A program made the translations under genes and the position numbers. 64,000 nt of DNA. Origin: Trachythela sp. YZ-2020 (lineage: Eukaryota; Cnidaria; Anthozoa; Malacalcyonacea; Clavulariidae). Below, one piece after another: positions 12,360-22,082 of the stretch (position 1 is the stretch's first letter; each line of letters opens with the position of its first letter). Location: assembly GCA_016169945.1 (NCBI GenBank), contig JADLSH010000279.1:1736001-1800000 (forward strand). The letters run 5' to 3'. The notes below the pieces were generated by a model that saw only the letters and a list, made by a program, of their open reading frames with translations, searched no databases and was not told the DNA's origin.

Positions 12360-13044
12360 TTAAGGGCTGATTATACATGAGCCATGAGGAGAGTTGACCC
12401 GGCTGGTCGGGCTGATACGTGTCACGAAAATCTTTCCTGGGCCGTAAAGTGATATTTTAATGAACTTTAGGGTGACTTTCCATCTATATTAAACCAATTC
12501 TGCACTGCAAATTTATTAATACGAGCCAGCACGGTTAGCCGGGCCAACTCGCCTCATGCTCGTGTATAATCGGCCCCTGAGGCTGCTAATTTTATACTTC
12601 GACCTTACTACAACCATGGACATGAGTACATTTTGCTAAAAATATTGTAAACTCAGTGTACTGTATATGGATTTTTCCGCAATATATGTAATGCGGTTAA
12701 ATGGTAGCGAGTGTTGCTAAAATCGTAGCTGTACACTAACTGCCCCGTTTTATAACTCTACGGTCAACGTCTCCTAACCGTTAAATTGAAAGGCGGGTTT
12801 CTGTATTTGGCTGCGAAGTCACGTCCACATCCGTAACATTTCCTCACGTTATTTGGAAGAACCACAATCTCTAACCAACCGGGCTTGCTCATTTTGTAAT
12901 GCAGAATTGGTTTAATATAGATGGAAAGTCACCCTAACGTTCATTAAAATATTACTTTACGGCCCAGGAAAGATTTTCGTGACACGTATCAGCCCGGCTG
13001 GCCGAGTCAACTCGTCTCATGGCTCATGTATAATCAGCCCTTAA
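12360..13044. mobile_element. Long inverted-repeat element with TTAA at both ends
   Basis: Arms of about 150 bp: gggctgattatacatgagcc at the left and ggctcatgtataatcagccc at the right, extending inward through cgtgtcacgaaaatctttcc and gactttccatctatattaaa and their inverses. TTAA flanks both ends, as for piggyBac-like elements. The flanks are also mutually inverted (gcagttattTAA / TTAaataactgc), so the TTAA may be part of a larger palindrome. A related end (gctcgtgtataatcggcccc) occurs internally near 12,565. Confidence 0.65.
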
Positions 13045-13460
13045 ATAACTGCACGACGGCTTATGATTTTTAATGTACGTATAATTATTTGTATGTGTGT
13101 ATAAAAAATACCATTGGAATTTGACAATTACACAACGTACTGATTCTGAACGTTCGCTTAATTACATTGGCTTGCATATAAATGTTATTCATATTGTTTT
13201 GGTTCGCGTTTTAGTGTAATTAGATAATTTACAATAAATATCATTACTAATTTTTCGAAATATCATTAAACATTCATTAATCAAATTTGGAAGAAAAATA
13301 ATTTTTAGAATAATTTGCGACCCTCGACTTCACCCTCGACTTCACACTCGACCTTGCCCTCGACTTCAGACCCTCGACCGTCGACCAAAACCGTAACTCA
13401 TTATAAAGCTTACATATAGTAATGACCACGCCCTTTTGTCGGCAAATGTAATACTCGCAC

Positions 13461-13694
13461 CATAGAATAGGAAATGACTAGAAGGGCCACTTGAGGCGGA
13501 ACCTTTGAAGTTTTTGACGCTGCGCATGTCGCATTACGCATGTTCATTACCATTATTCTAGCCAGTCAATTGCATTTTCTGGCCAATAAACACGCTGAAC
13601 TGGCTGGTCCGCCATTATTCTGGCCAGATAACTGCATAAAATAGGGGGTCATGTTGCACTGCTGAGTGGCCCTTCTGGTCATTTCCTATTCTGT
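13461..13694. mobile_element. MITE related to the 3.3-kb element
   Basis: Inverted ends catagaataggaaatgacta and ggtcatttcctattctgtg, with gaagggccact and its inverse next to them. The interior cattctggccag/cagtcaattgc resembles 3,331-3,522. It lies near the right end of the composite insertion. Confidence 0.65.
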
Positions 13695-13733
13695 GCTCAC
13701 ACCCCCTGCTTAAGCCGAAGAGCGACGGCAGTG

Positions 13734-14045
13734 CATAATTGCAACGCGTTGACTGATGCGTAAGATCACACGAAGTGATAGGTTGTCATTCGTAAGAGTT
13801 CAATGTCACTTTGGCTTCATTTTTCTGGTTGGTCGTGCAAAATAAACTATTGCTACCTGGCTTAGCACCCGTTCGCAGTATACATCTGTGTAATCGTGTT
13901 TAACACGATCAGGAATATCCGAGCCAAAATGTCATCAAATTTTTACTTGTGACAGGCTTTTCGCCTGTGTGGCTTCATCTAGCATTCTACCATTGTCATT
14001 CTGATGTTGATTTGACCGTTTTGTATAAATGTGATTGAAACTATA
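13734..14045 (+). repeat. Last 390-bp unit after the insertion (type B)
   Basis: The 390-bp array resumes with gatgcgtaagatcacacgaa, then ggttggtcgtgcaaaataaa and agcacccgttcgcagtatac, ending at ttgtataaatgtgattgaaa. It is more diverged than the central units, as expected at an array edge. The following linker (to 14,190) is shared with 21,040-21,180. Confidence 0.8.
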
Positions 14046-14284
14046 AGTTGCTATTGTGGCAGAAATGGTACCTTGTGAATGGATGTCTCGTTAGGATTTG
14101 AACATTTTACATGAACATGTCGAGTGCATTAAGTCTCTTAGGTTAGTTTAAGACCAACATGAGCGAGGAGATAAACTCGACTAGCAAGGCATATTAAAAG
14201 CGTGAAATCAACGCACACGCACTTGGCCCTTCAGGATCGGACCCCAAACCTTTTTCAACACTAATGATAAAAATTCCCACCTCA

Positions 14285-14570
14285 CCACCGTGCACCACAT
14301 TGGTGGATATCTTGGGTAAATCAGTAAATGTTGCAATATTGGTGGATATCTTGGGAAAAACACTAATGATAAAAATTCCCACCTTACCACCGTGCACCAC
14401 ATTGGTGGATATCTTGGGTAAATGTTGCAATATTGGTGGATATCTTGGGAAATGTGCTACATTTGTGGATATCTTGGGCAAATGTACAATATTGAGGGAT
14501 ACCTTTGGCATATCTGCAATATTGAGGGATATCTTGGGCATATTGTGCAATATTACTGAAGCAGACGTCG
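14285..14570 (+). repeat. 30-bp minisatellite (attggtggatatcttgggca type)
   Basis: Units of attggtggatatcttgggca plus aatgtgcaat. In this copy a ~100-bp sub-block with cactaatgataaaaattccc is itself duplicated. The counterpart at 21,285-21,475 is a cleaner array. Open frames on both strands follow from the 30-bp period. Confidence 0.85.
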
Positions 14571-14650
14571 TAAGGTTAGTGGATGACTTCATAGGACCCT
14601 ACCTAGATTGCATGTCTTTCATATAGGACACTACCTGTCTACCTATATTA

Positions 14651-16568
14651 AAAAACTACTATTAAAAACTTTGGTCAGAGGAAAAGGGGCCCCTTCCCCC
14701 TTTGGTTTTCCCCTTGCTTCAAACTACCCTTCTTTCATCAAAACAATTATTTTCCAGTGATGAAAACATGTTTTAGGGCAGTTGAAAATTTGTGGTCAGA
14801 GGCAAAGGGGCAAGGGGGGACCAAAGGATTTGAAATCAGGCCCTGTGAGAAGCAAACGCGTCCACGCGTGAAGTGAGCATTTTGTCTGACACCGTCAGAG
14901 AAACCCGTTCCACGCGAGAAGTGAGCATTTGAAATGACAAGAAAAATCGAATTTCTTCAAAAAAATGAATGAAAACTTTATTAATTAACGACCCTCGGCG
15001 TCATTTTCGTTTTTCGAAAAAATTTTTTGTAAGTCACAAGTCGGGGGCGGGAAACTTTATGTAAGGAGAGTATAGTAGGCCATAAAATTCAACATGGCGA
15101 TCGCAAATATTTAATAAGGACACAGAAAGGACACAGATCTAATGATCTTTCATCTATCATATTGGAGGAAATGTCCAAATACAACTATAGAATGTAAGAA
15201 AATGTCGAAATACACGGATTTAATCCAGTTTCAGATAGAATTTGTTATTTTTATTTTTGACATGAGCTATAGCAACAACATATTTGAGCCATTGATGAAG
15301 TGTGTTTAAGAGCATTCAGCCATTTATATTTTTAAATAGCAGGTTTATACCTTCACTGGTTTATACAGGACTTTTACTGGGGCATATTAATTAGAGTGGT
15401 GGACACTGGACACTTCATAAAATATTGGGAGTACAAACTCGGGTTACCAACATATAACTACCTTTTGTTGATGCAAGTCTCAGTTCTTAAAACTTTCTTG
15501 CTTGGACTATAAAGGCTTTTGTGCTTGTAAAATCATTAATACAATTTAGTCATTATCAACCAAAGGCATTGAGAAATTACTGGGGGGTGGGACAATTGTC
15601 CCCCTAGTGTCTGCCACTGGCAGTGAGGTGTTTAAATATCGGAGGAAGTCCTCCTTACGAGTGTTTGAACTTACTTCTAACCGATGTGAAAGTTCACTTA
15701 ATTTATTGTAATTTCTTCCTCTGATTTCAAACCATCTTCCACGCTATGTTCTCTTTGTTTTTGGTTCATTAATTATTAATGAGTTTGAGAACCGTATATA
15801 TCAAAATATACAGTCTATACACATGCACAGTTGTATAAAGGCATCGAGAATCTGAAATGTTTTGCAAATTTTCAGTGAGACTAACATGTCCTTCTTGTTC
15901 AGCTAAATTAAGCTGACTCATTTTGCCGTACTATTTGTCTGCCTTTGCTGAATAATCTTTCAGTCAGTGTACTGCTTGTTGGATGCCATTATATACATAT
16001 TTTCTCAAGTTGTTACTTGAAAAATGTAATCCAACTTTGACTGGTTGCTGTGAGTCAAATACTGGGTTAAATGATATGGCTTTTCGTGTTTCATTACGGA
16101 CAAAATTGACAGAGTACTTGTCTGTTAAAATTGTTTGTCGAAAATTGCATTCTTCCACCAATGGGAATTAACCCGTGTAAATCTAAGCAAATTTAATTAC
16201 CAGTTGAGCTCATTACCTTTTTTTATACACCCTGTACAAACCCCCAGTCCCCACCCACCCTACCAAAAATGTCAGGTCCTATAAATAGCTGATCTTGAAT
16301 TTGTATAATTAAAAATTCTGTATTGTTTTTAAAGTACGCTAGTTCTACCGCACAGGCATAAACGTTTCTCATGAAAACTGGAAGAGGACTACAGAGTATG
16401 GGACACTTTTGCTTTATACAACTGCGCATTTCATTCAGTATTTTCAAGCGTATTTTCAGAAAAAATGATGTTTTGCCCATATACCCCCACCCCCCCAGAC
16501 GTCATATTGATGTCTTTTTGCCAGGATGCATTGAGTTAGACTTACACAATTTTTGTCTTCTCTTTCAG
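14651..16568. other. No gene recognised
   Basis: Intergenic or intronic sequence. Around 14,665-14,850 is a degenerate G/C-rich repeat (ggtcagaggaaaaggggcc). At 15,404-15,628 is a dispersed repeat also found at 46,862-47,092. The remainder is AT-rich and without supportable exons. Confidence 0.35.
15404..15628 (+). repeat. Dispersed repeat shared with 46,862-47,092
   Basis: Shared words include ggttaccaacatataactac, aaaggcttttgtgcttgtaa and gagaaattactgggggg. The edges carry gtggtggacac and gtgtctgccactg, suggesting short inverted termini. Non-coding. Confidence 0.55.
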
Positions 16569-17260
16569 TCTGGCAATAAAGATAAAAAGCTACTCAAGAA
16601 GCTTAGAAAACACTGTTGCAGAGAAGAAATAAGAAATCTACATGCTTCAAGGCCTGGTGAAGAAGACATCCTCTCAAACCAGTCAGCAAAATTCATCTTA
16701 TCTCCTAGGGTGGACCTAAATAACCTAGAAAGTCTGTCTCAAGCCAATGATGTTACTTTGGCTCATAGAAGAATTAGTAGCTTTTACTAAGACATGTAAA
16801 GATGTACCGACACACACCTACGACACTGCTTTTGTGTCTTGTGAGGCTTGCAGTCGGAAGCAAATCTTATCGCAGTTGGATAAATGGTGATGAAAGTATG
16901 AGAGTCTCAAGGTCTCTCCTCCAGTTTGGCAAAGCAAAACCTTTACTCAAACAGTCCTTCCTAGCTGCGGCTGTCATTTCCCGTTGGGCTGCTGAGCAGA
17001 GCCGAGATCTGAGCAGACCCTCTTCAAGAGAAGTTGAATAGATCTCGCGAGAGACAGAAAGCTCTCGAGGAACGGGTAAAAAGTCTCGAGGAAAGTGTGG
17101 AGACAGAAATTGTTGGTCGTTACTCAAGAGATGAAGAGCTTGGAGGCGAAGACGAGTGAGAAGAAATGGGAATTGAAGAAAGGGAAGGAATTCTTGGAAA
17201 TTCGCAATGAAAGAAGTGAGCTGCAACTTAAGGAATCTGTAGCAAGCAAATCTAAACTTG
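16569..17260 (+). pseudogene. CCDC157-like coiled-coil gene fragment with frameshifts
   Basis: After a good acceptor (tctctttcag) a hydrophilic frame runs to 16,790, with segments LLKKLRKHCCREEIRNLHAS and NDVTLAHRRISSF. The sense continues in a shifted frame as KTCKDVPTHTYDTAFVSCEA then CSRKQILSQLDKW. It continues in the first frame as SFLAAAVISRWAAEQSRDLS, and then in others as RERQKALEERVKSLEESVET and MKSLEAKTSEKKWELKKGKE, ending at a donor (cttg|gtaag). The C-E-A-C-x-x-x-Q and R-W-A-A-E-Q-S-x-D-L motifs before a coiled coil are what I recall from coiled-coil protein CCDC157. At least three frame changes and an in-frame stop make it a pseudogene, or a gene with assembly indels. It is not in the same gene as the WD40 exons next to it as far as I can tell. 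Confidence 0.5.
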
Positions 17261-18043
17261 GTAAGATTTAATGATTTAAAGATTTCAAGTTCACTAGAAC
17301 CAGGTTCAATATCAGACATACTTTCGCTTGCTACTCAGATCAAACCCTGATGATGACACTAGAGTGGAGTGTCCTCGCGTTGGGTCGTGAATTTAATTCA
17401 CAGAGTAGTGATTGAAAAATGTTTGGTAAGATAACTTTGTTGTCTTGAGTGGGATTTGAACTACCACAATTCATTTCATCTATGCGAGATGAAGTACCCA
17501 GCTCAATATTCTTTAAACAAGCATGGTGATTTTTTAACAGAGATATTAAACATTTTTATCATAAAAATCTGTGGAATAATATCAAACGGTTCGTGAAAAA
17601 TATTTGAGTGAAATGGAAAAAAGTCTTTGAATGACAGAACAATTGGTTATAGATACCGAACAAATTTACACAGAAATCCCTCTATTGAAATCCTCTTTTT
17701 ATACGGCTAATGGCGCTATATTCTTGTCGAAATAAGTTGTATTTTAAGATGTCTACTTTACCTTTTATCAAAAGACCTTGTGTTTGTGCTAGGCAAGTTT
17801 AAGTTTAAATTTAATCAATATATCTGTTTCTTTTTCATACAAGTAGGGTGCATCTGAGTGCATTGCATGCTAATGGTATTTATTTTGCCACAGTAAAATT
17901 GTCACACCATGATAGTTTTGGTCCATTTACCCACCCAAAATGACAATTTGATATTTTGCATGATGGCAACTTCATTATGAATGTGTGACATCTTATCAAG
18001 CTACTTGTTTGTTAACTATAGGTAGTGAATACTTGATCAAAAG

Positions 18044-18082
18044 ATGAAATGTGAGCATGTATTTGTTGGCCACAAAGGATGT
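18044..18082 (+). CDS. WD40 protein, exon upstream of the repeat exon
   Basis: Reads MKCEHVFVGHKGC and ends at the donor tgt|gtaagt in phase 0. It joins in frame to the exon at 18,547, giving GHKGCVNTVAWND, the usual start of a WD40 blade (GH dipeptide followed by V-x-x-V-x-W). The ATG may be the start, or the exon may begin after aaaag. Stops occur in frame just upstream. Confidence 0.5.
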
Positions 18083-18169
18083 GTAAGTATATAGCTCACA
18101 TTATGGATATTTATTTGTAACAGTTGTGAACATATCAATGTGACCGGGGTAAAAGAATCTGACATCTTG

Positions 18170-18400
18170 TCAACAAGATGTGTTCGCAACAGACTTGTAG
18201 CAAGCTTGTCAACAAGTTGTACAGTAACAATGTTGTCATTTTATCAAGTTGCTACAAGGTCACTCACAACTTGTTAACAAGTTGTTGAATTGCAGGACGA
18301 TAACAAGTAGTTGTAACAACTTGTAACAAGTCTGGTTAAGTCGTCATCCTTGTGGCAAGTTGTCTACAAGCCAATTGCTGACCACTTGTTGACAAGCTGG
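18170..18400. repeat. Cluster of ACTTGTTGACAAG-like words
   Basis: Repeated words such as cttgtcaacaag, acttgtagcaagcttgtcaa, caacttgttaacaagttgtt and acaacttgtaacaagtc, in both orientations. A short relative lies at 1,490-1,560. It looks like a decayed palindromic repeat within the intron of the WD40 gene fragment. Confidence 0.45.
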
Positions 18401-18546
18401 TACACAAAAGATGAGATAAGTCCAGGCCAGTTCTTGTTGAATTTTTCAGGTAGATTGATCCTAAAGACTTGAAGCTTATTGTATACTACCTACACTGGCA
18501 CCACATGTTTCAGATATTAATTGATACCATCATTCTTATTAAACAG

Positions 18547-18639
18547 GTGAACACAGTGGCCTGGAATGATTGTGGAGATGTTCTGCTGTCAGGGTCTGAT
18601 GATTGTAAACTGAATATCTATAAACTCTCTTCTACGAAG
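18547..18639 (+). CDS. WD40 blade exon (DCAF-type WD40 protein fragment)
   Basis: The 93-nt exon has acceptor ttattaaacag and donor aag|gtatat, phase 0 at both ends, and encodes VNTVAWNDCGDVLLSGSDDC followed by KLNIYKLSSTK. The blade pattern V-N-x-x-x-W-N-x-x-G-x-x-L-L-S-G-S-D-D is typical of DDB1-CUL4-associated factors (DCAF5, 6, 8, WDTC1), which act as substrate receptors of CUL4 ubiquitin ligases. The subfamily cannot be chosen from one blade. No later blades are found: downstream sequence is minisatellite, satellite and LINE. The locus is probably a gene fragment carried by the duplicated block. A broken twin is at 3,886-3,982. Confidence 0.55.
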
Positions 18640-18949
18640 GTATATTTTGTATAATAATTGGTTATAAATAGCAAGGATAGAGAGGGAAAAATTGGATGTA
18701 TTAAAGAAAGGATAGATATAGAGATGATAGCTACAGGAACATTAACCATTAGCTTGCAATATGTGCCCAGATGCACCCTTTAGTATTTTAGTCTGTGTGC
18801 AGCAAGAATATTCAACAAAGCAGTGTTTACTTTTATTTTTTAGCCAGTTCAGTCCTTTCAAAGTGGTCACCAGGCGAACATTTTCAGTGCAAAAAATTTT
18901 GCTGCACAGCTGGTACAGGCTTTTGTTTCCTATTTCAAAATAGCAGCAT

Positions 18950-19865
18950 GCTATTTTGCATGTATTTCATAGGACACCACCTATATTGCATGTATTTCTT
19001 AGGACACCACCTATGTTGCATGTATTTCTCAGGACACTACCTATATTGCATGTATTTCTTAGGACACTGCCTATATTGCATGTGTTTCATAGGACACTAC
19101 CTATATTGAATGTATTTCTTAGGACACTACCTATATTGCATGTCTTTCTACCTATATTCCATGTCTTTCATAAAACACTATCTATATTTGTACATGTCTT
19201 TCAAAGGACACTACTGTACCTATATCGCATGTATTTCATAGGACACTACCTATATTACATGTCTTTCAAAGACACTGTCTACCTATATTACATGTATTTC
19301 ATAGGACACTACCTATATCGCATGTATTTGATAGGACACTACCTATATTGCATGTATCTCAAAGGACACTACCTACAGTATATTGCATGTCCTTCATAAA
19401 ACACTATCTATATTGCATGTATTTCATAGGACAAGTGCTACCTATATTACATGTCTTTCATAGGACACTACCTATATTGCATGTATTTCATAGGACACTA
19501 CCTATATTACATGTCTTTCATAGGACACTACCTATATTGCATGTATTTCATAGGACACTAATCACACTACCTATATTGCATGTATTTCATAGGACACTAC
19601 CTACATTGCATGTATTTCATAGGACACTGTCTATATTGCATGTCTTTCAAAGGACACTACTTTTTTGCATGTGTTTCATAGGACACTACCTATATTACAT
19701 GTATTTCATAGGACACTACCTATATTGCATGTATTTCATAGGACACTACCTATATTGCATGTATTTCATAGGAGACTACCTACAGTATATTGCATGTATT
19801 TCATAGGACACTACCTATATTGCATGTCTTTCATAGGACACTACCTATATTGCATGTATTTCAAG
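18950..19865 (+). repeat. 30-bp minisatellite, long array (~30 units)
   Basis: Consensus catgtatttcataggacact plus acctatattg, with variants (cttaggac, ctttcaaaggac) and occasional shortened units. All three forward frames stay open for long stretches (patterns such as HVFHRTLPIL or MYFIGHYLYC), because 30 is divisible by three and the unit lacks stops. This is repeat-generated and not evidence of a protein. The array ends at ggttagggttgggattaggg. Confidence 0.9.
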
Positions 19866-20189
19866 GTTAGGGTTGGGATTAGGGTTACGTCGGATTAGAA
19901 ACAGAACGAATAAAGACATCAAAGTCTAAAAGAAGAAATGTTCCTAAAACGTGACCTATCATCCAGACATCAAAGTTGAGTCTTTTATCTCTAATTCTAT
20001 TCTAGGTTGAATGGTTCAAAACAAATCTGTTGTGTCGCTGGCAAACCCAATCTACCCCAACTGCGATAGGCAGTCAAGCATTTTTAACCTCCTATACACC
20101 CATTGGCCATATTTTTGCATGCCTTCTGCTTATTATTAGACATACGTTTACATCGTACCGTTTCTTCATGGCTGCACTCTATAAAAATA

Positions 20190-21045
20190 GTGTTGAGAAG
20201 CAGCAACTATAAAATGTGATTGCAACTAGACTAGCAAATTAGCCTTGTTAATATTTTACAGCACGTCAGTGTATAAAATCCTGCAGCGCATTGCGTTCAA
20301 TTATATTTATATTAAAAAGGTTTAAATTAACATTATAATTGCAACGAGTTGACTGATGGGTAAAATCACACTAGGGGATAGGTTGGCCATTCGTAGTGGT
20401 TCAATGTCATTTTGGCTTGATTTTTCTGGTGTGCAAAACTATTGCTACCTGGCTTAGCACCCGTTCGCAGTATGCATCTGTGTAATCGTGTTTAACATGA
20501 CAGGAATATCCGAGCCAAAATGTCATCAAATCTCTACTTGTGACCGGCTTTTCGCCTGTGTGGCTTCATCTAGCATTCTACCATTGTCATTCTGATGTTG
20601 ATTTGGCCGTTTTGTATAAATGTGATTGAAACTAGACTAGCAAATTAGCCTTGTTTAATACTTTACAGCACGGTCGTATATAAAAACCCTCAAGCGCGTT
20701 TCAACTATATTTATATTTAAAATGTTTAAATTAACACCAAAATTGCAACGCGTTGACTGATGTGTAAAATCACAGAAGGGGATAGGTTGGCCATTCGTAG
20801 GAGTTCAATATCACTTTGGCTAGATTTTTCTGGTGTGCAAAATAAACTATTGCTACCTGGCTTAGCACCCGTTCACAGGATGCATCAATGTGAATCGTGT
20901 TTAACACGGCCAGGAATATCCGAGCCAAAATGTCCTCAAATTCCTACTTGTGACCGGCTTTTCGCCTGTGTGGCTTCATCTAGCATTCTACCATTGTCAT
21001 TCTGATGTTGATTTGGCCGTTTTGTATCAATGTGATTGAAACTAT
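20190..21045 (+). repeat. 390-bp tandem units, second locus (2+ copies)
   Basis: Contains ctagactagcaaattagcct, ggttggccattcgtag, agcacccgttcgcagtatgc and catctagcattctaccattg in the same order as the large array. Both full units are type B (attgctacctggcttagcac). It is followed by the shared linker (gaaatggtaccttatgaatg) up to about 21,250. Confidence 0.85.
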
Positions 21046-21284
21046 ATTGGCAGAAATGGTACCTTATGAATGGATGTCTCGCTAGGATTTGAACATTTTA
21101 CATGAACATGTCGAATGCATTAGGTCTCTTAGGTTAGTTTAAGACCAACATGAGCGAGTGAGATAAACTCGACTAGCTTAGGTAGGACATCAAGCGTGAA
21201 ATCCACGCACTAGGCCCTTCAGGATCGGACCCCAAACCTTCTTTTTCAACACTAATGATAAAAATTTCCCACCCTACCACATTG

Positions 21285-21475
21285 GACTACATTGGTGGAT
21301 ATCTTGGGCAAATGTGCTACATTGGTGGATATCTTGGGCAAATGTGCAATATTGGTGGATATCTTGGGCAAATGTGCAATATTGGCGAATATCTTGGGCA
21401 AATGTGCAATATTGAGGGATATCTTGGGCAAATGTGCAATATTGAGGGATATCTTGGGCATATGTGCAATATTAC
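21285..21475 (+). repeat. 30-bp minisatellite (attggtggatatcttgggca type), second locus
   Basis: Six to seven regular 30-bp units, each ending aatgtgcaat, with the variant attgagggatatcttgggca in the last two. It is the counterpart of 14,285-14,570 and is followed by the same gacgtcgtaaggttagtgga segment and two residual units of the other minisatellite. Confidence 0.9.
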
Positions 21476-21574
21476 TGAAGAAGACGTCGTAAGGTTAGTG
21501 GATGATTTGACAGGACCTACGTATATTGCATGTCTTTCATAGGACACTACCTATACTGCATGTATTTCATAGCC

Positions 21575-22082
21575 CTTACTGTTTGTCGTAAAAACGTTTT
21601 GGCCATTTTCAGCAACTTTTTGAGATATTGAAACTGTGGCCGAAAATGCCCAAAAACTGAAGGCTAACCATTTTTTCAACAAAAAGTTAAGCCTAACCCT
21701 TAACATTTTTTCCACGAAAAGTTAAGGCTAACCCCTTTACTTTCGGCCATTTTCGGCCACTTTTTCAAAAACTCAGAAAGTGGCCGAAAATGGCTAAAAA
21801 GTAAATGCTAAACCCTTGATTTTAAGAAAGCCTTTGACTCAATTTGGCACGATGGTCTATTCCTAAAACTGCTAGAAAATAAAGTAGGTGGACGATTCTA
21901 TGACCTGATCAAAAACATTTACACAAAGTGGTCGAAAATGGTTAAAAAGTAAAGGCTAACCCCTTAACATTTTTTCCACGAAAAGTTAAGGCTAAATCCC
22001 TTTACTTTTTGGCCATTTTCGGCCACTTTTTCAAAAACTCAGAAAGTGGCCGAAAATGGCTAAAAAGTAAAGGCTAAACCCT
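21575..22082 (+). repeat. Hairpin satellite, forward orientation, with a LINE stub
   Basis: The unit is a near-palindrome, ctttttggccattttcggcc..ggccgaaaatggctaaaaag, around a ttcaaaaactcagaa loop. It is joined by the spacer taacattttttcgacgaaaa plus gttaaggctaacccc. Each unit is about 110-120 bp. At 21,817-21,927 a LINE stub is embedded, identical to the start of the larger copy that follows. Confidence 0.8.
21817..21927 (+). pseudogene. LINE reverse-transcriptase stub (duplicated junction)
   Basis: Encodes DFKKAFDSIWHDGLFLKLLE and NKVGGRFYDLIKN, then breaks into satellite at acacaaagtggtcg. The left junction (aaacccttgattttaagaaa) is the same as at 22,078. The stub therefore most likely arose by duplication of one LINE-satellite junction rather than by a second insertion. 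Confidence 0.7.

Larger units (their letters stand above)
10309..13733. mobile_element. Composite inverted-repeat element inserted in the 390-bp array
   Basis: The array stops after cataattgca at ~10,308 and resumes with cataattgcaacgcgttgac at ~13,736, so the intervening 3.4 kb is an insertion. Its ends are inverted (gcaggaccgtcgg on the left, cgacggcagtgc on the right). A long inner inverted repeat follows: 10,620-10,935 is the reverse complement of 13,070-13,400 (for example gcgaaccaaaacagtatgaa, and ttcagaatcagtacgttgtg). Nested inside are a MITE, a LINE fragment, a second long inverted-repeat element and another MITE. No transposase is visible, so the superfamily is open. Confidence 0.7.
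3765..14650. repeat. Segmental duplication, copy 1 (expanded)
   Basis: This block and 18,435-21,570 share the same modules in the same order and orientation: WD40 exon with flanking intron, a segment with cagcaagaatattcaacaaa, the 30-bp cattgcatgtatttcatagg minisatellite, a linker with cttcatggctgcactctata, the 390-bp tandem unit, a linker (gaaatggtaccttgtgaatg), and the 30-bp attggtggatatcttgggca minisatellite. Copy 1 has far more 390-bp units, fewer minisatellite repeats, and a 3.4-kb insertion at 10,309-13,733. Confidence 0.8.
18435..21570. repeat. Segmental duplication, copy 2 (compact)
   Basis: Partner of 3,765-14,650 with the same module order. It keeps an intact WD40 exon, a greatly expanded 30-bp cattgcatg minisatellite, only two full 390-bp units plus a partial one, and the second 30-bp minisatellite. 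It lacks the 3.4-kb insertion. Confidence 0.8.

Noticed and set aside
18795..19898. Long overlapping open frames rich in HVFHRTLPIL or MYFIGHYLYC
   Set aside because: They are produced by a 30-bp minisatellite whose period is divisible by three; all frames are open and no start, splice or domain evidence exists.
21252..21547. Possible CRISPR-like array of 30-bp repeats
   Set aside because: The repeats are directly contiguous with no unique spacers, and the context is eukaryotic.
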